Source of the DNA: Anthopleura xanthogrammica
Taxonomy: Eukaryota; Cnidaria; Anthozoa; Actiniaria; Actiniidae
Direction: 5' to 3'
NCBI GenBank assembly: GCA_964019055.1
Contig: OZ025206.1
Coordinates: forward strand, 8,437,617-8,501,616
DNA: 64,000 nt
Positions 24,301-37,987 of the stretch are shown one piece after another; the first letter of the stretch is position 1, and each line of letters opens with the position of its first letter. A model generated the notes under the pieces. The model worked only from the letters and a program-made list of their open reading frames with translations. It searched no databases and was not told where the DNA came from. The position numbers and the translations under genes were made by a program.

Positions 24301-24323
24301 CGCAAACGCTAAACGCAACGCAA
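24301..24323. repeat. 18 bp insertion made of duplicated AAACGC units (first copy)
   Basis: The normal GCTAAACGCAAG is expanded here to GCTAAACGCAAACGCTAAACGCAACGCAAG by local duplication of CGCTAAACGCAA-like sequence, which lengthens the monomer to 347 bp. The same expansion appears at 25964, 1663 bp downstream, and nowhere else I could see. It is therefore one event copied with its five-monomer block. Confidence 0.88.
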
Positions 24324-25963
24324 GTTTTGGCCGGGAAAAGCACATTTTGGGTGTCCAAAACACTGTTTTGCTGGAAAAAAAAGCTTTTTAGCCCAAAAAA
24401 CTGAAAAATGGCCATTTTGGCTCTCAAAACCAGGTTTTTCGCTTACGGCGTCACCTGTTTGCTGAAACCCCCACTTTTTGCTCATGAAAATACCTCTTGA
24501 GATAAAAACACGACTTTTTGGCGAAAAAAAATTCGGTTTTGACTGAGTAAAGGTGCTTTTTGGTCAAAAAAGCTGTTTTTTGCTGACCAAATTGGAAATT
24601 TGCTGAGAATTTTCTTTTGCTCGAAACACGACGTTTTCTCTGCTAAACGCAAGTTTTGGCCGGGAAAAGCACATTTTGGGTGTCCAAAACACTGTTTTGC
24701 TGGAAAAAAAAGCTATTTATCCCAAAAAACTGAAAAATGGCCATTTTGGCTCTCAAAACCAGGTTTTTCGCTTACGGCGTCACCTGTTTGCTGAAACCCC
24801 CACTTTTTGCTCATGAAAATACCTCTTGAGATAAAAACACGACTTTTTGGCGAAAAAAAATTCGGTTTTGACTGAGTAAAGGTGCTTTTTGGTCAAAAAA
24901 GCTGTTTTTTGCTGACCAAATTGGAAATTTGCTGAGAATTTTCTTTTGCTCGAAACACGACGTTTTCTCTGCTAAACGCAAGTTTTGGCCGGGAAAAGCA
25001 CATTTTGGGTGTCCAAAACACTGTTTTGCTGGAAAAAAAAGCTTTTTAGCCCAAAAAACTGAAAAATGGCCATTTTGGCTCTCAAAACCAGGTTTTTCGC
25101 TTACGGCGTCACCTGTTTGCTGAAACCCCCACTTTTTGCTCATGAAAATACCTCTTGAGATAAAAACACGACTTTTTGGCGAAAAAAAATTCGGTTTTGA
25201 CTGAGTAAAGGTGCTTTTTGGTCAAAAAAGCTGTTTTTTGCTGACCAAATTGGAAATTTGCTGAGAATTTTCATTTGCTCGAAACACGACGTTTTCACTG
25301 CTAAACGCAAGTTTTGGCCGGGAAAAGCACATTTTGGGTGTCCAAAACACTGTTTTGCTGGGAAAAAAAAGCTTTTTAGCCCAAAAAACTGAAAAATGGC
25401 CATTTTGGCTCTCAAAACCAGGTTTTTCGCTTACGGCGTCACCTGTTTGCTGAAACCCCCACTTTTTGCTCATGAAAATACCTCTTGAGATAAAAACACG
25501 ACTTTTGGCGAAAAAAAATTCGGTTTTGACTGAGTAAAGGTGCTTTTTGGTCAAAAAAGCTGTTTTTTGCTGACCAAATTGGAAATTTGCTGAGAATTTT
25601 CATTTGCTCGAAACACGACGTTTTCACTGCTAAACGCAAGTTTTGGCCGGGAAAAGCACATTTTGGGTGTCCAAAACACTGTTTTGCTGAAAAAAAAAGC
25701 TTTTTAGCCCAAAAAACTGAAAAATGGCCATTTTGGCTCTCAAAACCAGGTTTTTCGCTTACGGCGTCACCTGTTTGCTGAAACCCCCACTTTTTGCTCA
25801 TGAAAATACCTCTTGAGATAAAAACACGACTTTTTGGCGAAAAAAAATTCGGTTTTGACTGAGTAAAGGTGCTTTTTGGTCAAAAAAGCTGTTTTTTGCT
25901 GACCAAATTGGAAATTTGCTGAGAATTTTCATTTGCTCGAAACACGACGTTTTCACTGCTAAA

Positions 25964-25986
25964 CGCAAACGCTAAACGCAACGCAA
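25964..25986. repeat. 18 bp insertion (second copy)
   Basis: This is the same AAACGC-rich expansion as at 24301, in the same position of a 347 bp monomer. It marks the second copy of the 1663 bp block. Confidence 0.88.
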
Positions 25987-28900
25987 GTTTTGGCCGGGAA
26001 AAGCACATTTTGGGTGTCCAAAACACTGTTTTGCTGGAAAAAAAAGCTTTTTAGCCCAAAAAACTGAAAAATGGCCATTTTGGCTCTCAAAACCAGGTTT
26101 TTCGCTTACGGCGTCACCTGTTTGCTGAAACCCCCACTTTTTGCTCATGAAAATACCTCTTGAGATAAAAACACGACTTTTTGGCGAAAAAAAATTCGGT
26201 TTTGACTGAGTAAAGGTGCTTTTTGGTCAAAAAAGCTGTTTTTTGCTGACCAAATTGGAAATTTGCTGAGAATTTTCTTTTGCTCGAAACACGACGTTTT
26301 CTCTGCTAAACGCAAGTTTTGGCCGGGAAAAGCACATTTTGGGTGTCCAAAACACTGTTTTGCTGGAAAAAAAAGCTATTTATCCCAAAAAACTGAAAAA
26401 TGGCCATTTTGGCTCTCAAAACCAGGTTTTTCGCTTACGGCGTCACCTGTTTGCTGAAACCCCCACTTTTTGCTCATGAAAATACCTCTTGAGATAAAAA
26501 CACGACTTTTTGGCGAAAAAAAATTCGGTTTTGACTGAGTAAAGGTGCTTTCTGGTCAAAAAAGCTGTTTTTTGCTGACCAAATTGGAAATTTGCTGAGA
26601 ATTTTCTTTTGCTCGAAACACGACGTTTTCACTGCTAAACGCAAGTTTTGGCCGGGAAAAGCACATTTTGGGTGTCCAAAACACTGTTTTGCTGGGAAAA
26701 AAAGCTTTTTAGCCCAAAAAACTGAAAAATGGCCATTTTGGCTCTCAAAACCAGGTTTTTCGCTTACGGCGTCACCTGTTTGCTGAAACCCCCACTTTTT
26801 GCTCATGAAAATACCTCTTGAGATAAAAACACGACTTTTTGGCAAAAAAAATTCGGTTTTGACTGAGTAAAGGTGCTTTTTGGTCAAAAAAGCTGTTTTT
26901 TGCTGACCAAATTGGAAATTTGCTGAGAATTTTCTTTTGCTCGAAACACGACGTTTTCACTGCTAAACGCAAGTTTTGGCCGGGAAAAGCACATTTTGGG
27001 TGTCCAAAACACTGTTTTGCTGGAAAAAAAAGCTTTTTAGCCCAAAAAACTGAAAAATGGCCATTTTGGCTCTCAAAACCAGGTTTTTCGCTTACGGCGT
27101 CACCTGTTTGCTGAAACCCCCACTTTTTGCTCATGAAAATACCTCTTGAGATAAAAACACGACTTTTTGGCGAAAACAAATTCGGTTTTGACTGAGTAAA
27201 GGTGCTTTTTGGTCAAAAAAGCTGTTTTTTGCTGACCAAATTGGAAATTTGCTGAGAATTTTCTTTTGCTCGAAACACGACGTTTTCACTGCTAAACGCA
27301 AGTTTTGGCCGGGAAAAGCACATTTTGGGTGTCCAAAACACTGTTTTGCTGGAAAAAAAAGCTTTTTAGCCCAAAAAACTGAAAAATGGCCATTTTTGCT
27401 CTCAAAACCAGGTTTTTCGCTTACGGCGTCACCTGTTTGCTGAAACCCCCACTTTTTGCTCATGAAAATACCTCTTGAGATAAAAACACGACTTTTTGGC
27501 GAAAAAAAATTCGGTTTTGACTGAGTAAAGGTGCTTTTTGGTCAAAAAAGCTGTTTTTTGCTGACCAAATTGGAAATTTGCTGAGAATTTTCTTTTGCTC
27601 GAAACACGACGTTTTCACTGCTAAACGCAAGTTTTGGCCGGGAAAAGCACATTTTGGGTGTCCAAAACACTGTTTTGCTGGAAAAAAAAGCTTTTTAGCC
27701 CAAAAAACTGAAAAATGGCCATTTTGGCTCTCAAAACCAGGTTTTTCGCTTACGGCGTCACCTGTTTGCTGAAACCCCCACTTTTTGCTCTTGAAAATAC
27801 CTCTTGAGATAAAAACACGACTTTTTGGCGAAAAAATTCGGTTTTGACTGAGTAAAGGTGCTTTTTGGTCAAAAAAGCTGTTTTTTGCTGACCAAATTGG
27901 AAATTTGCTGAGAATTTTCTTTTGCTCGAAACACGACGTTTTCACTGCTAAACGCAAGTTTTGGCCGGGAAAAGCACATTTTGGGTGTCCAAAACACTGT
28001 TTTGCTGGAAAAAAAAGCTTTTTAGCCCAAAAAACTGAAAAATGGCCATTTTGGCTCTCAAAACCAGGTTTTTCGCTTACGGCGTCACCTGTTTGCTGAA
28101 ACCCCCACTTTTTGCTCATGAAAATACCCCTTGAGATAAAAACACGACTTTTTGGCGAAAAAAAATTCGGTTTTGACTGAGTAAAGGTGCTTTTTCGTCA
28201 AAAAAGCTGTTTTTTGCTGACCAAATTGGAAATTTGCTGAGAATTTTCTTTTGCTCGAAACACGACGTTTTCACTGCTAAACGCAAGTTTTGGCCGGGAA
28301 AAGCACATTTTGGGTGTCCAAAACACTGTTTTGCTGGAAAAAAAAGCTTTTTAGCCCAAAAAACTGAAAAATGGCCATTTTGGCTCTCAAAACCAGGTTT
28401 TTCGCTTACGGCGTCACCTGTTTGCTGAAACCCCCACTTTTTGCTCATGAAAATACCTCTTGAGATAAAAACACGACTTTTTGGCGAAAAAAAATTCGGT
28501 TTTGACTGAGTAAAGGTGCTTTTTGGTCAAAAAAGCTGTTTTTTGCTGACCAAATTGGAAATTTGCTGAGCATTTTCTTTTGCTCGAAACACGACGTTTT
28601 CACTGCTAAACGCAAGTTTTGGCCGGGAAAAGCACATTTTGGGTGTCCAAAACACTGTTTTGCTGGAAAAAAAAGCTTTTTAGCCCAAAAAACTGAAAAA
28701 TGGCCATTTTGGCTCTCAAAACCAGGTTTTTCGCTTATGGCGTCACCTGTTTGCTGAAACCCCCACTTTTTGCTCATGAAAATACCTCTTGAGATAAAAA
28801 CACGACTTTTTGGCGAAAAAAAATTCGGTTTTGACTGAGTAAAGGTGCTTTTTGGTCAAAAAAGCTGTTTTTTGCTGACCAAATTGGAAATTTGCTGAGA

Positions 28901-31900
28901 ATTTTCTTTTGCTCGAAACACGACGTTTTCACTGCTAAACGCAAGTTTTGGCCGGGAAAAGCACATTTTGGGTGTCCAAAACACCGTTTTGCTGGGAAAA
29001 AAAGCTTTTTAGCCCAAAAAACTGAAAAATGGCCATTTTGGCTCTCAAAACCAGGTTTTTCGCTTACGGCGTCACCTGTTTGCTGAAACCCCCACTTTTT
29101 GCTCATGAAAATACCTCTTGAGATAAAAACACGACTTTTTGGCGAAAAAAAATTCGGTTTTGACTGAGTAAAGGTGCTTTTTGGTCAAAAAAGCTGTTTT
29201 TTGCTGACCAAATTGGAAATTTGCTGAGAATTTTCTTTTGCTCGAAACACGACGTTTTCACTGCTAAACGCAAGTTTTGGCCGGGAAAAGCACATTTTGG
29301 GTGTCCAAAACACTGTTTTGCTGGAAAAAAAAGCTTTTTAGCCCAAAAAACTGAAAAATGGCCATTTTGGCTCTCAAAACCAGGTTTTTCGCTTCAGCGT
29401 CACCTGTTTGCTGAAACCCCCACTTTTTGCTCATGAAAATACCTCTTGAGATAAAAACACGACTTTCTGGCGAAAAAAAATTCGGTTTTGACTGAGTAAA
29501 GGTGCTTTTTGGTCAAAAAAGCTGTTTTTTGCTGACCAAATTGGAAATTTGCTGAGAATTTTCTTTTGCTCGAAACACGACGTTTTCACTGCTAAACGCA
29601 AGTTTTGGCCGGGAAAAGCACATTTTGGGTGTCCAAAACACTGTTTTGCTGGAAAAAAAAGCTTTTTAGCCCAAAAAACTGAAAAATGGCCATTTTGGCT
29701 CTCAAAACCAGGTTTTTCGCTTACGGCGTCACCTGTTTGCTGAAACCCCCACTTTTTGCTCATGAAAATACCTCTTGAGATAAAAACACGACTTTTTGGC
29801 GAAAAAAAATTCGGTTTTGACTGAGTAAAGGTGCTTTTTGGTCAAAAAAGCTGTTTTTTGCTGACCAAATTGGAAATTTGCTGAGAATTTTCTTTTGCTC
29901 GAAACACGACGTTTTCACTGCTAAACGCAAGTTTTGGCCGGGAAAAGCACATTTTGGGTGTCCAAAACACTGTTTTGCTGGAAAAAAAAGCTTTTTAGCC
30001 CAAAAAACTAAAAAAATGGCCATTTTCGCTCTCAAAACCAGGTTTTTCGCTTACGGCGTCACCTGTTTGCTGAAACCCCCACTTTTTGCTCATGAAAATA
30101 CCTCTTGAGATAAAAACACGACTTTTTGGCGAAAAAAAATTCGGTTTTGACTGAGTAAAGGTGCTTTTTGGTCAAAAAAGCTGTTTTTTGCTGACCAAAT
30201 TGGAAATTTGCTGAGAATTTTCTTTTGCTCGAAACACGACGTTTTCACTGCTAAACGCAAGTTTTGGCCGGGAAAAGCACATTTTGGGTGTCCAAAACAC
30301 TGTTTTGCTGGAAAAAAAAGCTTTTTAGCCCAAAAAACTGAAAAATGGCCATTTTGGCTCTCAAAACCAGGTTTTTCGCTTACGGCGTCACCTGTTTGCT
30401 GAAACCCCCACTTTTTGCTCATGAAAATACCTCTTGAGATAAAAACACGACTTTTTGGCGAAAAAAAATTCGGTTTTGACTGAGTAAAGGTGCTTTTTGG
30501 TCAAAAAAGCTGTTTTTTGCTGACCAAATTGGAAATTTGCTGAGAATTTTCTTTTGCTCGAAACACGACGTTTTCACTGCTAAACGCAAGTTTTGGCCGG
30601 GAAAAGCACATTTTGGGTGTCCAAAACACTGTTTTGCTGGAAAAAAAAGCTTTTTAGCCCAAAAAACTGAAAAATGGCCATTTTGGCTCTCAAAACCAGG
30701 TTTTTCGCTTACGGCGTCACCTGTTTGCTGAAACCCCCACTTTTTGCTCATGAAAATACCTCTTGAGATAAAAACACGACTTTTTGGCGAAAAAAAATTC
30801 GGTTTTGACTGAGTAAAGGTGCTTTTTGGTCAAAAAAGCTGTTTTTTGCTGACCAAATTGGAAATTTGCTGAGAATTTTCTTTTGCTCGAAACACGACGT
30901 TTTCACTGCTAAACGCAAGTTTTGGCCGGGAAAAGCACATTTTGGGTGTCCAAAACACTGTTTTGCTGGAAAAAAAAGCTTTTTAGCCCAAAAAACTGAA
31001 AAATGGCCATTTTGGCTCTCAAAACCAGGTTTTTCGCTTACGGCGTCACCTGTTTGCTGAAACCCCCACTTTTTGCTCATGAAAATACCTCTTGAGATAA
31101 AAACACGACTTTTTGGCGAAAAAAAATTCGGTTTTGACTGAGTAAAGGTGCTTTTTGGTCAAAAAAGCTGTTTTTTGCTGACCAAATTGGAAATTTGCTG
31201 AGAATTTTCTTTTGCTCGAAACACGACGTTTTCACTGCTAAACGCAAGTTTTGGCCGGGAAAAGCACATTTTGGGTGTCCAAAACACTGTTTTGCTGAAA
31301 AAAAAACCTTTTTAGCCCCAAAAAACTGAAAAATGGCCTTTTTTGCTCTCAAAACCAGGTTTTTCGCTTACGGCGTCACCTGTTAGCTGAAACCCCCACT
31401 TTTTGCTCATGAAAATACCTCTTGAGATAAAAACACGACTTTTTGACGAAAAAAAATTCGGTTTTGACTGAGTAAAGGTGCTTTTTGGTCAAAAAAGCTG
31501 TTTTTTGCTGACCAAATTGGAAATTTGCTGAGAATTTTCTTTTGCTCGAAACACGACGTTTTCACTGCTAAACGCAAGTTTTGGCCGGGAAAAGCACATT
31601 TTGGGTGTCCAAAACACTGTTTTGCTGGAAAAAAAAGCTTTTTAGCCCAAAAAACTGAAAAATGGCCATTTTCGCTCTCAAAACCAGGTTTTTCGCTTAC
31701 GGCGTCACCTGTTTGCTGAAACCCCCACTTTTTGCTCATGAAAATACCTCTTGAGATAAAAACACGACTTTTTGGCGAAAAAAAATTCGGTTTTGACTGA
31801 GTAAAGGTGCTTTTTGGTCAAAAAAGCTGTTTTTTGCTGACCAAATTGGAAATTTGCTGAGAATTTTCTTTTGCTCGAAACACGACGTTTTCACTGCTAA

Positions 31901-34900
31901 ACGCAAGTTTTGGCCGGGAAAAGCACATTTTGGGTGTCCAAAACACTGTTTTGCTGGAAAAAAAAGCTTTTTAGCCCAAAAAACTGAAAAATGGCCATTT
32001 TGGCTCTCAAAACCAGGTTTTTCGCTTACGGCGTCACCTGTTTGCTGAAACCCCCACTTTTTGCTCATGAAAATACCTCTTGAGATAAAAACACGACTTT
32101 TTGGCGAAAAAAAATTCGGTTTTGACTGAGTAAAGGTGCTTTTTGGTCAAAAAAGCTGTTTTTTGCTGACCAAATTGGAAATTTGCTGAGAATTTTCTTT
32201 TGCTCGAAACACGACGTTTTCACTGCTAAACGCAAGTTTTGGCCGGGAAAAGCACATTTTGGGTAACCAAAACACTGTTTTGCTGGAAAAAAAAGCTTTT
32301 GAGCCCAAAAAACTGAAAAATGGCCATTTTGGCTCTCAAAACCAGGTTTTTCGCTTACGGCGTCACCTGTTTGCTGAAACCCCCACTTTTTGCTCATGAA
32401 AATACCTCTTGAGATAAAAACACGACTTTTTGGCGAAAAAAAATTCGGTTTTGACTGAGTAAAGGTGCTTTTTCGTCAAAAAAGCTGTTTTTTGCTGACC
32501 AAATTGGAAATTTGCTGAGAATTTTCTTTTGCTCGAAACACGACGTTTTCACTGCTAAACGCAAGTTTTGGCCGGGAAAAGCACATTTTGGGTGTCCAAA
32601 ACACTGTTTTGCTGGAAAAAAAAGCTTTTTAGCCCAAAAAACTGAAAAATGGCCATTTTGGCTCTCAAAACCAGGTTTTTCGCTTACGGCGTCACCTGTT
32701 TGCTGAAACCCCCACTTTTTGCTCATGAAAATACCTCTTGAGATAAAAACACGACTTTTTGGCGAAAAAAAATTCGGTTTTGACTGAGTAAAGGTGCTTT
32801 TTGGTCAAAAAAGCTGTTTTTTGCTGACCAAATTGGAAATTTGCTGAGAATTTTCTTTTGCTCGAAACACGACGTTTTCACTGCTAAACGCAAGTTTTGG
32901 CCGGGAAAAGCACATTTTGGGTGTCCAAAACACTGTTTTGCTGGAAAAAAAAGCTTTTTAGCCCAAAAAACTGAAAAATGGCCATTTTGGCTCTCAAAAC
33001 CAGGTTTTTCGCTTACGGCGTCACCTGTTTGCTGAAACCCCCACTTTTTGCTCATGAAAATACCTCTTGAGATAAAAACACGACTTTTTGGCGAAAAAAA
33101 AATCGGTTTTGACTGAGTAAAGGTGCTTTTTGGTCAAAAAAGCTGTTTTTTGCTGACCAAATTGGAAATTTGCTGAGAATTTTCTTTTGCTCGAAACACG
33201 ACGTTTTCACTGCTAAACGCAAGTTTTGGCCGGGAAAAGCACATTTTGGGTGTCCAAAACACTGTTTTGCTGGAAAAAAAAGCTTTTTAGCCCAAAAAAC
33301 TGAAAAATGGCCATTTTGGCTCTCAAAACCAGGTTTTTCGCTTACGGCGTCACCTGTTTGCTGAAACCCCCACTTTTTGCTCATGAAAATACCTCTTGAG
33401 ATAAAAACACGACTTTTTGGCGAAAAAAAAATTCAGTTTTCACTGAGTAAAGGTGCTTTTTGGTCAAAAAAGCTGTTTTTTGCTGACCAAATTGGAAATT
33501 TGCTGAGAATTTTCTTTTGCTCGAAACACGACGTTTTCACTGCTAAACGCAAGTTTTGGCCGGGAAAAGCACATTTTGGGTGTCCAAAACACTGTTTTGC
33601 TGGAAAAAAAAGCTTTTTAGCCCAAAAAACTGAAAAATGGCCATTTTGGCTCTCAAAACCAGGTTTTTCGCTTACGGCGTCACCTGTTTGCTGAAACCCC
33701 CACTTTTTGCTCATGAAAATACCTCTTGAGATAAAAACACGACTTTTTGGCGAAAAAAAATTCAGTTTTCACTGAGTAAAGGTGCTTTTTGGTCAAAAAA
33801 GCTGTTTTTTGCTGACCAAATTGGAAATTTGCTGAGAATTTTCTTTTGCTCGAAACACGACGTTTTCACTGCTAAACGCAAGTTTTGGCCGGGAAAAGCA
33901 CATTTTGGGTGTCCAAAACACTGTTTTGCTGGAAAAAAAAGCTTTTTAGCCCAAAAAACTGAAAAATGGCCATTTTGGCTCTCAAAACCAGGTTTTTCGC
34001 TTACGGCGTCACCTGTTTGCTGAAACCCCCACTTTTTGCTCATGAAAATACCTCTTGAGATAAAAACACGACTTTTTGGCGAAAAAAAATTCGGTTTTGA
34101 CTGAGTAAAGGTGCTTTTTGGTCAAAAAAGCTGTTTTTTGCTGACCAAATTGGAAATTTGCTGAGAATTTTCTTTTGCTCGAAACACGACGTTTTCACTG
34201 CTAAACGCAAGTTTTGGCCGGGAAAAGCACATTTTGGGTGTCCAAAACACTGTTTTGCTGGAAAAAAAAGCTTTTTAGCCCAAAAAACTGAAAAATGGCC
34301 ATTTTGGCTCTCAAAACCAGGTTTTTCGCTTACGGCGTCACCTGTTTGCTGAAACCCCCACTTTTTGCTCATGAAAATACCTCTTGAGATAAAAACACGA
34401 CTTTTTGGCGAAAAAAAATTCGGTTTTGACTGAGTAAAGGTGCTTTTTGGTCAAAAAAGCTGTTTTTTGCTGACCAAATTGGAAATTTGCTGAGAATTTT
34501 CTTTTGCTCGAAACACGACGTTTTCACTGCTAAACGCAAGTTTTGGCCGGGAAAAGCACATTTTGGGTGTCCAAAACACTGTTTTGCTGGAAAAAAAAGC
34601 TTTTTAGCCCAAAAAACTGAAAAATGGCCATTTTGGCTCTCAAAACCAGGTTTTTCGCTTACGGCGTCACCTGTTTGCTGAAACCCCCACTTTTTGCTCA
34701 TGAAAATACCTCTTGAGATAAAAACACGACTTTTTGGCGAAAAAAAATTCGGTTTTGACTGAGTAAAGGTGCTTTTTGGTCAAAAAAGCTGTTTTTTGCT
34801 GACCAAATTGGAAATTTGCTGAGAATTTTCTTTTGCTCGAAACACGACGTTTTCACTGCTAAACGCAAGTTTTGGCCGGGAAAAGCACATTTTGGGTGTC

Positions 34901-35026
34901 CAAAACACTGTTTTGCTGGAAAAAAAAGTTTTTTAGCCCAAAAAACTGAAAAATGGCCATTTTGGCTCTCAAAACCAGGTTTTTCGCTTACCGCGTCACC
35001 TGTTTGCTGAAACCCCCACTTTTTGC

Positions 35027-36342
35027 TCATGAAAATACCTCTTGAGATAAAAACACGACTTTTTGGCGAAAAAAAATTCGGTTTTCACTGAGTAAAGGTG
35101 CTTTTTGGTCAAAAAAGCTGTTTTTTGCTGACCAAATTGGAAATTTGCTGAGAATTTTCTTTTGCTCGAAACACGACGTTTTCACTGCTAAACGCAAGTT
35201 TTGGCCGGGAAAAGCACGTTTTGGGTGTCCAAAACACTGTTTTGCTGGAAAAAAAAGCTTTTTAGCCCAAAAAAATGAAAAATGGCCATTTTGGTTCTCA
35301 AAACCAGGTTTTTCGCTTACGGCGTCACCTGTTTGCTGAAACCCCCACTTTTTGCTCATGAAAATACCTCTTGAGATAAAAACACGACTTTTTGGCGAAA
35401 AAAAATTCGGTTTTCACTGAGTAAAGGTGCTTTTTGGTCAAAAAAGCTGTTTTTTGCTGACCAAATTGGAAATTTGCTGAGAATTTTCTTTTGCTCGAAA
35501 CACGACGTTTTCACTGCTAAACGCAAGTTTTGGCCGGGAAAAGCACGTTTTGGGTGTCCAAAACACTGTTTTGCTGGAAAAAAAAGCTTTTTAGCCCAAA
35601 AAACTGAAAAATGGCCATTTTGGCTCTCAAAACCAGGTTTTCCGCTTACGGCGTCACCTGTTTGCTGAAACCCCCACTTTTTGCTCATGAAAATACCTCT
35701 TGAGATAAAAACACGACTTTTTGGCGAAAAAAAATTCGGTTTTCACTGAGTAAAGGTGCTTTTTGGTCAAAAAAGCTGTTTTTTGCTGACCAAATTGGAA
35801 ATTTGCTGAGAATTTTCTTTTGCTCGAAACACGACGTTTTCACTGCTAAACGCAAGTTTTGGCCGGGAAAAGCACGTTTTGGGTGTCCAAAACACTGTTT
35901 TGCTGGAAAAAAAAGCTTTTTAGCCCAAAAAAATGAAAAATGGCCATTTTGGTTCTCAAAACCAGGTTTTTCGCTTACGGCGTCACCTGTTTGCTGAAAC
36001 CCCCACTTTTTGCTCATGAAAATACCTCTTGAGATAAAAACACGACTTTTTGGCGAAAAAAAATTCGGTTTTCACTGAGTAAAGGTGCTTTTTGGTCAAA
36101 AAAGCTGTTTTTTGCTGACCAAATTGGAAATTTGCTGAGAATTTTCTTTTGCTCGAAACACGACGTTTTCACTGCTAAACGCAAGTTTTGGCCGGGAAAA
36201 GCACGTTTTGGGTGTCCAAAACACTGTTTTGCTGGAAAAAAAAGCTTTTTAGCCCAAAAAACTGAAAAATGGCCATTTTGGCTCTCAAAACCAGGTTTTC
36301 CGCTTACGGCGTCACCTGTTTGCTGAAACCCCCACTTTTTGC
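35027..36342. repeat. Dimeric higher-order repeat, 2 x 658 bp
   Basis: Monomers at 35027 and 35685 share AAAAAATGAAAAATGG and TTTTGGTTCTCAAAACC. Monomers at 35356 and 36014 share AGGTTTTCCGCTTACGG. All four also share GCACGTTTTGGG and TTCGGTTTTCACTGAG. Two more monomers with the latter pair follow at 36343 and 36672. Confidence 0.88.
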
Positions 36343-37987
36343 TCATGAAAATACCTCTTGAGATAAAAACACGACTTTTTGGCGAAAAAAAATTCGGTTT
36401 TCACTGAGTAAAGGTGCTTTTTGGTCAAAAAAGCTGTTTTTTGCTGACCAAATTGGAAATTTGCTGAGAATTTTCTTTTGCTCGAAACACGACGTTTTCA
36501 CTGCTAAACGCAAGTTTTGGCCGGGAAAAGCACGTTTTGGGTGTCCAAAACACTGTTTTGCTGGAAAAAAAAGCTTTTTAGCCCAAAAAACTGAAAAATG
36601 GCCATTTTGGCTCTCAAAACCAGGTTTTTCGCTTACGGCGTCACCTGTTTGCTGAAACCCCCACTTTTTGCTCATGAAAATACCTCTTGAGATAAAAACA
36701 CGACTTTTTGGCGAAAAAAAATTCGGTTTTCACTGAGTAAAGGTGCTTTTTGGTCAAAAAAGCTGTTTTTTGCTGACCAAATTGGAAATTTGCTGAGAAT
36801 TTTCTTTTGCTCGAAACACGACGTTTTCACTGCTAAACGCAAGTTTTGGCCGGGAAAAGCACGTTTTGGGTGTCCAAAACACTGTTTTGCTGGAAAAAAA
36901 AGCTTTTTAGCCCAAAAAACTGAAAAATGGCCATTTTGGCTCTCAAAACCAGGTTTTTCGCTTACGGCGTCACCTGTTTGCTGAAACCCCCACTTTTTGC
37001 TCATGAAAATACCTCTTGAGATAAAAACACGACTTTTTGGCGAAAAAAAATTCGGTTTTCACTGAGTAAAGGTGCTTTTTGGTCAAAAAAGCTGTTTTTT
37101 GCTGACCAAATTGGAAATTTGCTGAGAATTTTCTTTTGCTCGAAACACGACGTTTTCACTGCTAAACGCAAGTTTTGGCAGGGAAAAGCACATTTTGGGT
37201 GTCCAAAACACTGTTTTGCTGGAAAAAAAAGCTTTTTAGCCCAAAAAACTGAAAAATGGCCATTTTGGCTCTCAAAACCAGGTTTTTCGCTTACGGCGTC
37301 ACCTGTTTGCTGAAACCCCCACTTTTTGCTCATGAAAATACCTCTTGAGATAAAAACACGACTTTTTGGCAAAAAAAAATTCGGTTTTGACTGAGTAAAG
37401 GTGCTTTTTGGTCAAAAAAGCTGTTTTTTGCTGACCAAATTGGAAATTTGCTGAGAATTTTCCTTTGCTCGAAACACGACGTTTTCACTGCTAAACGCAA
37501 GTTTTGGCCGGGAAAAGCACGTTTTGGGTGTCCAAAACACTGTTTTGCTGGAAAAAAAAGCTTTTTAGCCCAAAAAACTGAAAAATGGCCATTTTGGCTC
37601 TCAAAACCAGGTTTTTCGCTTACGGCGTCACCTGTTTGCTGAAACCCCCACTTTTTGCTCATGAAAATACCTCTTGAGATAAAAACACGACTTTTTGGCG
37701 AAAACAAATTCGGTTTTGACTGAGTAAAGGTGCTTTTTGGTCAAAAAAGCTGTTTTTTGCTGACCAAATTGGAAATTTGCTGAGAATTTTCTTTTGCTCG
37801 AAACACGACGTTTTCACTGCTAAACGCAAGTTTTGGCCGGGAAAAGCACATTTTGGGTGTCCAAAACACTGTTTTGCTGGAAAAAAAAGCTTTTTAGCCC
37901 AAAAAACTGAAAAATGGCCATTTTGGCTCTCAAAACCAGGTTTTTCGCTTACGGCGTCACCTGTTTGCTGAAACCCCCACTTTTTGC

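Larger units (their letters stand above)
23477..26802. repeat. Five-monomer higher-order repeat with 18 bp insertion, 2 x 1663 bp
   Basis: Blocks 23477-25139 and 25140-26802 repeat at an offset of 1663 bp, which is five monomers plus 18 bp. Shared private changes are TTTTCATTTGCTCG in the first three monomers, the 18 bp insertion in the third, and GTTTTCTCTGCTAAACG with AGCTATTTATCCC in the fourth. The second block has a lost T in CGACTTTTGGCG near 25500 and consensus CACTGC in its last monomer. Confidence 0.87.
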
